From Endocalyx cinctus (taxonomy: Eukaryota; Ascomycota; Sordariomycetes; Amphisphaeriales; Apiosporaceae): 64,000 nucleotides of DNA. The position numbers were made by a program, and so were the translations under genes. The notes beneath the pieces were generated by a model. That model was not told the origin of the DNA. It saw only the letters and a list, made by a program, of their open reading frames with translations, and searched no databases. Positions 11,427-22,810 of the stretch are shown piece by piece; within the stretch, counting starts at the first letter, position 1; every line of letters starts with the position of its first letter. The stretch spans positions 5,483,682 through 5,547,681 of the forward strand of contig BCKC01000002.1 in assembly GCA_001600455.1 (NCBI GenBank). Reading direction: 5' to 3'.

Positions 11427-12503
11427 ATGAGTAATACACAACCACTACAGAAAACCGCTCTGGTAACGGGGTACGTCTATTTTACCTATTCGTAAACATA
11501 AGTTTTGAACTAACATCACCTCGTTCTATTCAAGCTGCACACCTGGAAGTATAGGCTTTTCCGTAGCCAAGGAACTCAAGAGTAGAGGTAAGAAGTCACC
11601 CCTCTGTAATTGAAGAGAGTTAGAGCACGACTTACCGATTTCATCAGGTTTCCATGTGATTGCTACAGCGCGAAAAAAGTCAGCAATGGCCGAATTGGTC
11701 AATTGTGGTTTGACTGCAGTGGAATTAGATGTAGCGAGTGCCACAAGCATTGACGCATGCCGACGCGAAGTTGGCAGCATTACCAACAGGTTGGACATAT
11801 TAGTGAACAATGCGTATGTTCCCTCTTCTTTTAAACCGCGATTATACTAGCAGTTAAATAATCATTACGCAGCGGTCGTGGTCTTATGGTTCCAGCCATC
11901 GATATGGATCTTGCGGATGTACGAGCCCTCTACGAAACTAATGTTTTCGGCGTTATGGCTATGGTGCAATCCTTTATCGATCTCCTGATCCCTGCCAAGG
12001 GGCTAATAATCAATATGGCGTCGGTGTCGGCCGCTGTGCCCTACGTGTTCGGGTCCGCCTATGCGAGCAGCAAGGCGGCGCTACAGAGCTACTCACGCGT
12101 TCTGCGTCAAGAGCTGAGACCGTTCGGGGTGCGCGTTACCGTCGTTATGGCCGGCACAGTCCGGAGTAATATTGGCAACGCCGATGTGGTCAAGGGCAAC
12201 TTGCCGGAACACAGCTTATACTCCCGGGTGAGGCACCTATACGATGCACGGCGCGGGTTTTCGCAGAAGAAGAGCTCTTCGCCGCTGGATACCGAAGTGT
12301 TCGCTCGCCAGTTGGTGGATTGTATGCTGAAAGAGGAGGTTCAAGGTTTCTGGAGAACGTGGTTCGGTCGGCCGGACTGGTATTGGCGAGGCGGCATGGC
12401 TGCGCTGATTTATTGGGGGTCCTTTTTGGGGGAATGGGCTTTAGATATGGGCGCTTGGAGAAAATTCGGTCTTAGAGAGCTGGAGGAGATTACCATGGAA
12501 TAG
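11427..12503 (+). CDS. short-chain dehydrogenase/reductase, AYR1-like, 297 aa
   Basis: Four exons: 11427-11470, 11535-11587, 11648-11813 and 11873-12503 (298 codons). The coenzyme loop is TGCTPGSIGFSVAKEL (residues about 14-29, a TGxxxGxG variant), and the third exon joins to give the NNAG motif. The catalytic Tyr/Lys are in AYASSKAALQSYSR (about residue 150), with MASVSA supplying the Ser. The CTPGSIG form and FHVIATARK are typical of the NADPH-dependent 1-acyl-dihydroxyacetone-phosphate reductase (AYR1) subgroup. That subgroup is often recruited in fungal clusters as a ketone or aldehyde reductase. The C-terminus has hydrophobic stretches (GGMAALIYWGSFLGEWAL) that may bind membrane. Its likely role is redox tailoring of the PKS-NRPS product; the substrate is not deducible. 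Confidence 0.92.
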
Positions 12504-12967
12504 CTAAACAATCATATTGGACCTCAAAAAAAGTAACGATCGTTTACCTCATTCACTTCTAAATATTTTGTACATTTTGATTACTCTATGGGGTTTACTA
12601 AGCCATTTCATTTTACATATCTTGGTATAATCTGCCTTTACACCATAATTAACTAATAAATTTGTTTAGTAGTCATCTAGCTACTTAATTGTCAGAACAC
12701 GCACTTCTTTTTCCTTTAAATTTCAACAACATCAGGCGGCAAGTCTAACAAATCAATGAGATCGCTTCGAGATAAAACCAATACCCGCCCCCTTTTCTAC
12801 TACCTATTCCTCGTCATTGATTACATACCATAACTATATGGTGACACATTTCGGGTATTTAAAGCATACGTATATACGTTCTAAAATGTAATGAACGGTG
12901 TAAATTGATTGATGATGCTGAAGTGTAGGAGGGGTCTGGCAAACGGATCCTTCATTAAGCCTTATGC

Positions 12968-13043
12968 GGCTGACTGGTTGTTGGGGTTATGGCTGACATT
13001 CTTGACTATTATTATTTCGTCATAGCATCCTATCAAGTCAGCC
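12968..13043. promoter_or_regulatory. three GGCTGAC sites upstream of trans-ER
   Basis: GGCTGACT at 12968-12975, GGCTGACA at 12991-12998, and the reverse complement AGTCAGCC at 13036-13043, 250-325 bp before the enoyl reductase start. The rest of 12504-13292 is AT-rich; I see no gene in it. Confidence 0.55.
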
Positions 13044-13292
13044 GTCCGATTTGCTTTTAGATATTGGTATCATAGACGAGTAATAATTCCTGATCTTAGC
13101 CCTGTAATTAAGTGTGCTAAATTTGGGCATATTTTTACCTTATGGTATGCCATGGCTCACGAGCTTTATAATATAACCACGAAAGCTTGGTTCAGTATGA
13201 AATATGAATATGTGTATTTCAAAATCCATGTTTCATTCCTGTAACCTAGAGTCATCTAAGGACGCATCATTGATTAAATTATCCTATTCGCA

Positions 13293-14577
13293 ATGGCGGT
13301 ATCTTTAAATCTACCTAAGACGCAGCGAGCCATCGTTGCTAACGATAAACTTGAATATTCCGTGCAGGGCAATGTGTCTTTACCTCCATTGGCTGATGAC
13401 TGCATCATTATCAAGACTGAGGCTATAGGACTTAATCCGGTCGACACCAAGATGGTGGGTCCTTTTGTCGCCGCTGGGGCTATTTTTGGTGTAAGTACAT
13501 TGACGCTCTTTTCTCTTATAACCTCGTTTTTATAATTATAACTAATGATGTGAGAATTATCGTACTGTAGATCGACTGCGCCGGTACCATTGTGGCTATG
13601 GGTAAAGATGTGGCCGCTGAAGGCCGCCTAGAGCTAGGAGATCGGATTTGCGGCTCGGCAGACGGCATGGAGAGACTCAGACCGCAGAGCGGAGCCTTCG
13701 CCGAGTACGCGTCGATGGACGGCGGTATGGCGCTGAAGATGCCGGACGACATGAGCTTCGAGACGGGCGCTGGTATGGGCCTGCGCATAGCGACCGCAGG
13801 AATGGCGCTTTTCCACTCTATGGGTCTCCCCGTCGGACTACTGGAGAAGCCGGCTACTGGGGAGGATGTCTTCGACGTGCTTGTTTACGGAGGTGCGACA
13901 TCGACGGGGACACTGGCTATCCAACTGCTCAAACACTGCGGTTTGCGAGTAATTACAACTTGTTCCCCTCGTAACTTCGACTTGGTCAAGTCGTACGGTG
14001 CAGACGTGTGCTTCGACTATAACTCTCCTACATGCGGCCCGGATATTCGGGAATTTTGCAAAAACTCCCTAGATTTCGCACTCGACTGTATCACTGAGGA
14101 GATCACCATGAATATTTGCTACCAGGCTATCGGCCGCCTAGGAGGAAAATGTGAGAAAATACATATCCTTAATCCTTTTGATGCAACAAATTTCACTTGA
14201 ATAGAAACTCACAGTGACGATTAATAGACTGCGGATTGGAACCATACCCTCAAGATAAATCTACCAGTCGTCGAGCGGTCGAGCCGGACTGGATATTGGC
14301 AACTTGGATGCGTGGATTGCCTATTAGCTGGCCCGAGCCGTTTGGTAACGACGGCAAGCCCGAATGTCGCGAGTTTGCGGCGAACTATTTTCCGCGCATC
14401 CATCCCCTATTCGCCGCCGGTAAGTTAAAGCCGCATCCTACGAGGGTCGAAGCCAATGGATTTGAAGGCTTAATAAACGACGGAGTTGGTTTAATTCGTA
14501 CCGGTCAGGTCAAGGGACAGAAATTGGTTTACCGCACTGTGGATAGACTGCCACCCGCTGTAGCTAATGCTACATAG
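13293..14577 (+). CDS. trans-acting enoyl reductase (LovC family), 375 aa
   Basis: Three exons: 13293-13490, 13571-14150 and 14228-14577 (376 codons). It is a medium-chain zinc-independent MDR protein. The N-terminal GroES-like part (TEAIGLNPVDTKMV, then IDCAGTIVAMG) is followed by the Rossmann segment YGGATSTGTLAIQLLKHCG (about 170-188) that binds NADPH. Length and motifs match LovC-type stand-alone enoyl reductases. These dock onto highly reducing PKSs with a dead ER and saturate selected enoyl intermediates. The PKS-NRPS in this cluster has an ER0 region without a nucleotide-binding loop, which is the expected partner. The protein should be cytosolic. The promoter holds three GGCTGAC sites. 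This is among the firmest calls in the window. Confidence 0.93.
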
Positions 14578-15130
14578 TCTCTACACAAAGATTCAACTTG
14601 TAATGGTTTTTGGGACATCGGAGCCAACCATGCGGGGGCTTCTATCATCGGGTCATATTATAGATACGGCCCACGCACTTGTTTTATTCCCTGTTTATAG
14701 GCAGTATTCCTATTTTTTTCTTCTTTTGGTCAAGTAATAGCTTTTCATACCTTTGATACATCAGCGTGGTTTTTGAAAAGTTTTGACTTCACATTCACGC
14801 ATGTAACCGCTTAGTACTAGAAAACCAATCATGGGTGCTAATTAGCTGGAAATACATTATTCCTCGCAGCGATATTATCGTCCTGGTTCAATTGGCTCCC
14901 CAGGAAAGCTTGCTTCTCTTAACTTCAATGTTACATAACTTGAAAACATGGGTTCCCCTCATTCACACACCATTCTTCTTACATCCTAATTTAATCAGTT
15001 GGATTCGATCGCATTACCCTTGACACAGTATCCCTGGTTGTTCTCCAGTCCCGCTTTTTAGTCATCCTGGTCAACTACTCAGCCACCTCCAACCACCCTG
15101 CCCCTGTTAACTAGGTCTAGGCCTTTTTGC

Positions 15131-15494
15131 GCTGACCTGGCTGACATACACAGAAAGATCGTCTAGCTATCTATGGCTGACAGCCGTGATTACGAAAAGG
15201 CTAATAGAAAGATAACATTCTTTCAAAAAAGAGAGTCATGAAAGATGATGAAGCAGACAAGAAGATTGAAGACATTACTCACAATAAATATAGCTCCGAG
15301 GTGGTCACCTTGGTATCGTTGCACGATGAACCGAGATGAATAAGTTAAGCAGTCTGGCAATTTTGTAGTAGACAGTATCCAATAATTAATATTGATACTG
15401 GATAGGCTATATTAGCCATACTCGCTCTTCTAGACCTATTAATGAGCATGCTTAGTTCTGCTGCTCTTCGTCTATGTAGAGTTGCTGGCTGACA
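15131..15494. promoter_or_regulatory. cluster of GGCTGACA sites upstream of second P450
   Basis: GCTGACC at 15131, GGCTGACA at 15139-15146, 15175-15182 and 15487-15494, 510-870 bp before the P450 start at 16006. The surrounding 14578-16005 region has no gene I can support. An 80-codon frame at 15689-15931 lacks any family motif. Confidence 0.55.
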
Positions 15495-16005
15495 TTGCAT
15501 TTAGTATGAGGTAATATCCCCGGCAAGGTGACCTTTTGGGGAGGTTAGAGGAAGGCGTGGTGGCAAAAGGAGAAACCCTTATTAATTAGTTCTTTTTTTC
15601 TTTTGTTAGTTAGTTCTCTCATCAATAGATTTGCGGGTTTTTCCAGAATCTCCGTTCCCGTGGGATTCATTCCCTTCTTTTCTGTTAGATGTTAATACTT
15701 GCTTACACAGTGACGTTACCTGATCGCTTACTTTTAGACAAAGGCTTTCGACTATTTCTATATTTAGGAATAAGCGATACGTATTTTATTCTACGACGTT
15801 ACGGTTCCGACCTAGGTTGGTTAGATGAACCGTTTTGCGTAACTACGATCACGTTAGTATCAAACATATCCAACACGACGGTCATATGTAAATCACCTCG
15901 AGACCGGATGGAGCAAAAGTTTTCTCGATAGCCATGATATTCAAGCATTATTCGCAGTTATTTTTCAGTACTTTATCCAATTAGTAGTACCACGACAAGA
16001 TCAAA

Positions 16006-17744
16006 ATGAAGATCTTCAATCTAAACATCTTATCCACCATCATCTCTTGTACGGTTTATTCCGTTTCTCGTCCAAAGGACTTCTTCTTATACCATATCCA
16101 GTTCTATTTGTTGTTCTGTCTGGTCTGGCTATCATTGGTTGCCGGTAATCTCATTTACATCATAATCCTTAGGCCCAAGTACTTTTCTCCTTTACGACAC
16201 CTACCGGAGCCAATAGTATGTTACTTCACTACTTATAATTCAAGATTATTACAAAATTTTCTAACCTGGATATATAGAAAGATAGAAGCTGGTGGAATGG
16301 CTACGGGAGAAAAGCTTTTTTCGGGGCTAAAGGGGAACTCATTTCGCAGTGGAACCGCACGCTACAGCATGATGGAATCTTTCGGTACCTGGACGTCTTG
16401 AATTTCGAGAAACTTGCAATCACATCACCTCGACTGGTGGCCGAGTTGTTGCAGCGCACCCAAGACTTCGAGCAGCACAGAACCATGTTCCTGCTCGCGG
16501 AGCCCATACTTGGACCTGGAATAGTGATTGTGAACGGGGATGAGCACAAACGACAGCGCAAGCTGCTCGCTCCTCTGTTCTCGACCCAGGAGATCCGAAA
16601 GCTTGATTCTGTGTTCTGGGAAAAGTCTGTCGAGCTAGTCGGCAAGTTGAGCCGGATAGCAGACAGCACGGCAGCCGCCAGCGGGTTTTCCGAACCTATA
16701 TTGATCGATCAATATGCCTCGCACTTGGCCCTGGACAGCATCTCCAAGGCCTCTCTGGGGATGGATTTCGAGTCACTGAAGAATCCGGACTCGGAGCTGG
16801 TCCATTATTATAGCGGCGTCTTCGCGCCCACGAAGGTGTTCCGCCTACTCGCCGTGGCTAGGATGTTGTTTCCGAAAGACCTGGTTGAGTCTCTACCCCA
16901 CGCACGCGTGCAGGAAGCGAAACGCGCCATCACAGCCATACGCGAGGTCTGCTCTGCGGCGGCGCAGCGTAAGAAGACTAATCTCGCGTCGGAGAAGGGC
17001 CTAACGTCGTCCGACACGATCAGCGCGCTGATCTGGGACAAAGGCGTTCGGGATCCGCAGGAGCTCGTGACGCACTCGATGACCATACTCGGGGCCGGAC
17101 ACGAGACGGTCGGGGTGGGCATCACTTGGGCCGTGTACGAGTTCTGTCGGAGTGCGCGCTGGCAGGAGGATCTGCGGGCCGAGGTGCGCGCGTGCCTGCC
17201 CAAGCCGGCTTCGGGCCGGTCTCCGACCGGCTTCGCTTTCGAGCCAGACAAGATGCCGCTCCTGAACGCGTTCGTGTCCGAGTGCCTGCGCTACCACCCG
17301 CCCGTCGGCCAGGTCGGCCGGCAGGCCGCTCGCGATACTACGCTGGGAGGGTTCTGGATACCGAAGGGTACGCACGTTAGCCTGTCGGTCCGGTCGTTCA
17401 ACCACGACGAGAGCAACTGGGGTCCGGACTCGTGCGAGTTCAAACCGGAGCGCTGGCTGCGCTGGGACGAGTCGTCGGGCGGCCTGACTTACGTGCCTAA
17501 CGGAGGAGCTCTCACTAAGCAGGCGTTCATGAGTTTCATTCACGGCGGTCGTGACTGCATCGGGCGGGTCTTTGCACGTTCCGAGATGCTCCACGTTCTT
17601 GCCGCCCTGATCGGCTCCTTCGAGTTCGTCCTTACCGATGCGTCGTACATGGATGAGAAGAACATTCCTGTATCTGGCGGAGGATTGACTTATAAGCCTA
17701 CGGATGGGATTCATGTCCACGTAAGACGGAAACCTGGCTGGTGA
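16006..17744 (+). CDS. cytochrome P450, 558 aa
   Basis: Two exons: 16006-16215 and 16278-17744 (559 codons). The intron joins LPEPI to KDRSWWNGYG, restoring the usual proline-rich hinge and first helix. The N-terminal anchor is FYLLFCLVWLSLVAGNLIYI. The I helix is GAGHETVGVGITWAVYEF (about 342-359), ExxR is ECLR (about 404), and the heme loop is FIHGGRDCIGRVFARSEM, with Cys about 496. The C-terminal two thirds is much more GC-rich than the first exon and flanks. This general microsomal class II P450 of secondary metabolism should act at the ER membrane on the PKS-NRPS product. The heme loop differs clearly from that of the other P450, so the two are not recent duplicates. Confidence 0.92.
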
Positions 17745-18638
17745 TACTTAGCAAGTTGAAAGAAATTCATTGCTTGATCTAATATTAGGATCTCTTTAAA
17801 CTAGTGTAGAGGTGAGCTCTCAGCCCACGGGGCTTGACTCTACGTCTTTTTTTCTTTTTATATAAGAGGTAATTAGAAGTGAAAAGTAACTTATCACATC
17901 CTCTAGACATGTACTATACACAATATAGCGGAAATTTGGGTGGGTTCACTAAACTTCAATGTATTTTAATATACATAAGTACTTAAGTACTTACTTATGA
18001 TATGGTGTCGGGTTGAAAGCATGGGAAGTATGGTACTGTGAGTACTTACTTAACGGTATATAGTAGTAAATAATGATTATTACAGCGCACTTTATAGTGG
18101 ACTTTTGTAAGCTTATAGTGTATTCTATAGTGGGCTTATAGGAGGTTCACAACTCTTGTTATTACTAGCAGTTATTGTACTGTTGCAAACCCCCTGTAAC
18201 GGACGGTACAGGTAGTAGCATCCTTCGACCTTGGCACCTAACATAAGCTTTCATTCCCCATACTTGGCACGCTTGGCGCACTTGGCATCTAGCACAAGCT
18301 TTTCTTACAGATATCTAACCTAGCCGTTTTATATGTGCGTATCTACAGGATGAAGTAGATGTAAGAAGGTAGTATTTACATATTAGTACACATAAGGCCC
18401 CGGGTAATTATCGTATATGTGCAATCGTTTACACAGCCTCATTGCTTCCGTCGCGTATCTATCATCGCCCAACATTTAGTCATGAGCTTTGGCTGGCTGC
18501 TAGCTGGGTGTGCTTACTTGTAGTACTTACCTGAAAGAATGGCTAAAATGAGCTGAGCAGTTTTGTCACAATATAGCGATTGCGTTCCGGCTAATTCTGT
18601 TAACAAATACCAGAGATGAGGAACCTAATTTTCCTGCA
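17745..18638. other. convergent intergenic region with short repeats
   Basis: This lies between the 3' ends of the P450 and the bZIP gene. GTGAGCTCTCAGCCCAC (17812-17828), followed by a T-run, differs by two bases from a segment inside the hairpin element at 35379-35395. A palindromic AAGTACTTAAGTACTT stretch lies near 17980. Two imperfect copies of CTTGGCAyCTA..AAGCTTT lie near 18231 and 18282. No gene is seen. Confidence 0.5.
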
Positions 18639-20339
18639 TTAGAAACAAACTTTTTTCAACACTCGCATTTCAAAGCCACTTACGGAATCTTGAGTTGCAT
18701 CGGTACCGTCTGACAATGCTAGAGCGAATTGGTGAGAAAACTTGCGGTCGAGGCCACCGGCATTGCTGCGTGTCTCTTCGATCTCTTTTGCATCCTGCCA
18801 ATCGCCGTCGCAAAAGGTGGAAGACCAACCAAAAGCATCGTAAATGTCCGAGGGGTCCATTAAGATACGTTCCGAACCTTGTTCCAAAACCTCGAGACGT
18901 TCCATCTCATCAACGCAGACGGTTTCTAAAGGATGAAGTGATCAGATCAGACACCGAGAAAGAAAAGAGAAAGCTTCCGTTAACTTACTAGTCGCTTCTA
19001 TGATACCGTCCTGTATCCCCCGGGACTCCCACCGCGACCACTCCTTGCTGCTATCTGCCAAGTTCTTTATCAGCCATTTCAGGCGACGGCCGCGACTAGC
19101 GTACTGTGCCAGCTGGGGCGCGCTACTTTTTTCGAATCGCGCCGTGTAGTAAGTCATGGCCATCTTGTCAAAGTCGGCGAACCCTGCTGCCTGGGTTACG
19201 TCGAGGATGGTTTTGAAACGCGACGTTAGATCCGCCCCGTCGTCGACTCCTTTGGTGCGGTCGTCTGTCGTTTTGCGTCTTTTGGCTCGCGGTTGAGACG
19301 ATACGGACGATGCTCTCGTTAATATCGACGGGGAGTCTGACAGGGACCTGCTACCCGTCATCCTGGGCGAGCTGTGGGATGACGAGGAGCCTGCTATCGA
19401 GTACCTGGAGACGTGACATGAAGTGTTAGCGTCATTCTATCGAGAAGTGACTCGACGCTTTCAATCTACCTACCCGATGGAATGAGAACAGAACTGATCC
19501 ACACCGTTCGACTGATTTCGGGTATCAAGATTCGATGCCAACATATCGCTGCCATTAGAGCACTGTCGCTGCTGATTGATTTCAGGATACGTCTGTTGCA
19601 TTGTTTGTCCCACTGCTGGTTGCATTGGATGCACTCCTGCCGTCATATCTGAGTAAAGCTTATCAAGGTGAGTCTGGCAAGGACCGGTGACGGTATTGCA
19701 AGTGCAGCTTGGGTAAGCGAAGAAAGAGTCGAGGGCTAAAGGTATTGTGCCGTCATCGTTGACTGGTGGGATGTTGGTGTTTATGCTTTGGTCTACGCCA
19801 AGTAAATGTGGATGTTGTTCTGCTTGGTCTTCAGTGTGCGCTGGTGTGCGGACGGCTAGGTTCCCGTCGACATGCATAGCATCCGGTAGCGGGTTGGAAT
19901 GCGCCATGATAGTACGAAGACGAAGGTCTAGGCAAGTCCGGTTATCCAATTCAGTTTCGTCGTTTGGTTTCAGGTAATTGGTTGAAGCTTCCGATCGCCA
20001 AGCACTTTGGGATTCTTCAGCATCCTCCGAAGGCGGGGCTTCGGTGGTTTCTTTAACTCGTCTACCTATGTTAATAAGTAAGCTCGCCGCGTCCCTTATA
20101 TTAAAACTCCATTCAATTGACGTACGATGGTTACGCTGGGCAATTCTGTTCTGCAGCCTGAAGATATCCTGGGTGAGCTACGACTATGATATAAGAATGT
20201 AAATTGGATAAATTTATCCTCACCTTCGTCTTTCTACTGCCTTCGGACTAGTCGAACGAACGTACTTCCGTGCCGGTTTTGTGCGCATTCTAATCGAGAT
20301 CGAACCTGATCTGTTTGTCTTCTTTGTTTCGGCCTGCAT
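18639..20339 (-). CDS. bZIP-type transcription factor without obvious leucine zipper, ~480 aa
   Basis: Five exons: 20339-20224, 20157-20126 (32 nt), 20065-19474, 19404-18989 and 18925-18639 (481 codons). Splicing gives ERRRLQNRIAQRNHRRRVKE (about residues 36-55), a standard fungal bZIP basic region with the N-x-x-A-Q-R-N-x-R core. The following residues are Pro/Glu/Ser-rich and show no leucine heptads, so dimerisation by a zipper is doubtful. The middle is Gln/His/Asn-rich and activator-like, with CTCNTVTGPCQTH. The C-terminal part (AGFADFDKMAMTYYTARF, then SKEWSRWESRG) resembles a conserved region of uncharacterised fungal bZIP-like regulators. An alternative final intron (gtaagt near 18680) would change only the last residues. 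It is the only regulator in the cluster and the natural candidate to bind the TGAC-containing promoter motif. Confidence 0.82.
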
Positions 20340-21155
20340 GGAATTTGGAGACCTATGCTATGTCTATATGTTTATGTTTATATGGTTTGTGGACGACACG
20401 TCTTATTGACTGCTACGTCCACACCTCCCTATCTGGTTGCTTTTCTATTTATGCTTGAATCTAAGGTCGAGAAGTTGGTGTAATATAAGCGAGGGGTAAG
20501 ACTCGCACATGTCATATCTAATATGATATCTTTTGACAGCTTGATAAATGCGATCTTAGCTAGTAAAGACCGATCTGTGACAGCAAATGTTGTATAGCAT
20601 ATTTATTATTAGGAACACCTTTTCCCCAGTGCGTACGATAAGTTAAGAAATTAAGCTGTGCCACACGAGAGGCATATTGACCCCAATGATGGAAAACATG
20701 TATACGCTGGATCTTGTCGTTGGTAAGACGCGCATACTAGGTATTGGTAACTATGTGCTCATGTATCTATTCTTATCCAACATTGTACCTTGCATTTCGG
20801 TCGCCCGATAGCACGCAGGAGTGTTGGTTCAATTTTTTATTATTATTATAAGCTTGAGATAAGCTTGAGACTCAGTCCTTTCTGTGAGCCAGCACGCTCA
20901 CCTCCTGTACCAGTATTTTACCATAGCAGAACGGTTTCATACTAAAAATAACGCTTGAATATCTCCAACAGTACATACATATATCAAGTACTGAACATAT
21001 TTCATAAGAATAACGCTTAGGTTAAATACAATCAATCGATACACTCTTTTCAATTAATTATGATTCCCTCTAATATTAGCCATATATACTGCAGAACAGA
21101 CATTCCTCTAAAACCCGCTGGTCTAGTTTTGATTCCTACAATGTAATTAAAAGCA
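20340..21155. other. intergenic region upstream of the regulator
   Basis: AT-rich sequence between the bZIP start and the hydrolase stop. I find no gene here and no perfect GGCTGACA, so the regulator does not look autoregulated through that site. A short AT-rich triplet run (TTATTATTATTA) lies near 20840. Confidence 0.5.
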
Positions 21156-22007
21156 TCATACCCCCCTTGTCGGATTCTCGCTTAACATAGCTAGCACCTG
21201 TGTGTTATCCTCCTTCGATGATAGGATTTGGGGGAGGTGTTGGTAAGTAACAGATTTGGCATCCCCCTCAGTACGCTTGCTCCTTCGATCTGTTAACTCG
21301 ATTGCCCTGACCAACCTTGAAACATCGCTCTCTTGCCGGGGTACAATGTGTCCGTCCGCGTACTCGACCAAGACGGAATTGTCCTCAACACATAAGCTTG
21401 CCAGACGTTTCGCATCATCGCGCCACAAATCCTTTGTGCCCATCGCGTGAACCATGTAGCCTGGGAATTTACCATCGTCTCTGCCCCCTAGTTTGGACAG
21501 AAAGCCGATCGCTTGCTCGATCCCTGCCAGTTGAGATTCATCTCCTGTAGCGCCCGCTCCGATGGCGACGCAAAATCGAAGGTTAGTCCAAGGTGATTGG
21601 CCTAGTAGACTAAATCCCAGCATAGCCATGGCAACAATAGCTCCCTGGCTAAACCCAAACATGGCCTCAACCTTGGTAGCCTCTACTTTTTGGGCCTGTA
21701 GTTGAGTCTCGATATAGCGAACAAGCCTCAGCAGCTCGGCGAGACGCATCGTGGTTGTGTTTTGGTGATCACCGGTGGTGAGCCAACGATAGTAGGCCGG
21801 CATATCTGCAAAGAGGGGCAAGACGCCTGGCCCGGGCTTGCTGACTGTAGGAGCATCGATGAAGACGAGATCAAATGATTTTGATAGCTTTTTGGCAATG
21901 AAATGCGTTTGAATTCCCAATATGTCGCCAGAGCTGCCCGAGCCATGAAGCATGACCATTGCAGACTTGTCATTGGACTTTTTACCGTTTCTGGTGGATT
22001 GTAGCAT
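21156..22007 (-). CDS. FSH1/LovG-type serine hydrolase, 283 aa
   Basis: A single exon from ATG 22007 (284 codons). An alpha/beta-hydrolase of the FSH1 family: oxyanion region MLHGSGSSGDI, nucleophile elbow GFSQGAIVAMAML (Ser about residue 120), acid in HAMGTKDLW, and His in YADGHIVPR. All triad elements are present. The family includes LovG, the thioesterase that frees dihydromonacolin L from LovB, and other trans-acting release or editing hydrolases of fungal PKSs. It is transcribed divergently from the PKS-NRPS, and the shared promoter carries GGCTGACA. Because that synthase has lost its reductive release domain, hydrolytic release (or help with cyclisation) by this enzyme is an attractive inference, not shown by sequence alone. 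Confidence 0.88.
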   Translation of the reverse strand: MLQSTRNGKKSNDKSAMVMLHGSGSSGDILGIQTHFIAKKLSKSFDLVFIDAPTVSKPGPGVLPLFADMPAYYRWLTTGDHQNTTTMRLAELLRLVRYIETQLQAQKVEATKVEAMFGFSQGAIVAMAMLGFSLLGQSPWTNLRFCVAIGAGATGDESQLAGIEQAIGFLSKLGGRDDGKFPGYMVHAMGTKDLWRDDAKRLASLCVEDNSVLVEYADGHIVPRQESDVSRLVRAIELTDRRSKRTEGDAKSVTYQHLPQILSSKEDNTQVLAMLSENPTRGV

Positions 22008-22278
22008 TGTAGGTGATTGTTTGACTGGATAATTTTCTGCAATAGAGCCGTAGATGGTCAATAATGAATCTTATTATTTGAAACGAGTTCCGAGTCAGAA
22101 TTACAATATAATATGTACTCCTTTGATTTGATATCACCATTTATTACTCGGCCCTAGCTCAACTGGTCCTGCTTATAATTAATTACCAAGCCCATGGATG
22201 GGAATCATTCTTGAGCGAATGAGGCTTATCTGAACAGTATGTCAACAATGATACACCTGGTTATTGTCAACGTCATTT

Positions 22279-22298
22279 GGCTGACATTTTGGCTGACT
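22279..22298 (+). promoter_or_regulatory. tandem GGCTGACA/GGCTGACT, hydrolase/PKS-NRPS divergent promoter
   Basis: The segment reads TTGGCTGACATTTTGGCTGA followed by CT: two sites 12 bp apart in the 803-bp gap between the hydrolase (22007) and PKS-NRPS (22811) starts. The rest of the gap is AT-rich leader sequence. Short plus-strand frames at 22517-22809 overlap the expected 5' UTR and show no motif. Confidence 0.6.
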
Positions 22299-22810
22299 GA
22301 GTGAATAACAGGATCATGAGTTATACGTGTAGAATACCCCGACTGTCGATATCTCTTCACATGAATCCTTCGTGAATCAACATTACCACTGCTACGAGAA
22401 TAAGTGAAGTGAAAATATTGAGTAATCGATTGATTAGATCATAATTGTCTATAATTAGCATGTTGGATCGGGACAATACGATAATTAAATTAGAAACCTA
22501 GGATGGCCATGTACTTGTGAGGGCGTCCTCGGTATGCCGACTACCTCAATGGTGTAAATACCATCACGCATGGTGCAAACATGTCTTACGCCGAGTCATC
22601 GATATTACTTCATATATAATAGAGTTTCATGTAAACTTCATTTTCAATTACCATATATCTTGTTTTATTATTGTCTTTTGGAAACTGCTTTGTACTCCTA
22701 CTTCTTCCTGGATACCCCTTCTCCTGCCCACAGCATCATCACTATATTCCAATTTATTAACCACCAGAACAAGTTCATCCAACCTCCGTTAATTCTCCCC
22801 ATAAAATAAA

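Noticed and set aside
13516..13816. Minus-strand frames within the enoyl reductase
   Set aside because: Antisense shadows of the well-supported LovC-like gene.
15689..15931. 80-codon plus-strand frame upstream of the second P450
   Set aside because: No family motif, signal or splice context; it lies in an AT-rich promoter region.
17001..17720. 239-codon minus-strand frame opposite the second P450
   Set aside because: An artefact of the GC-rich coding strand; the P450 has all its catalytic motifs on the plus strand.
22517..22809. Short plus-strand frames just before the PKS-NRPS start
   Set aside because: They overlap the expected 5' UTR and show no conserved pattern. Upstream ORF regulation cannot be judged from one sequence.
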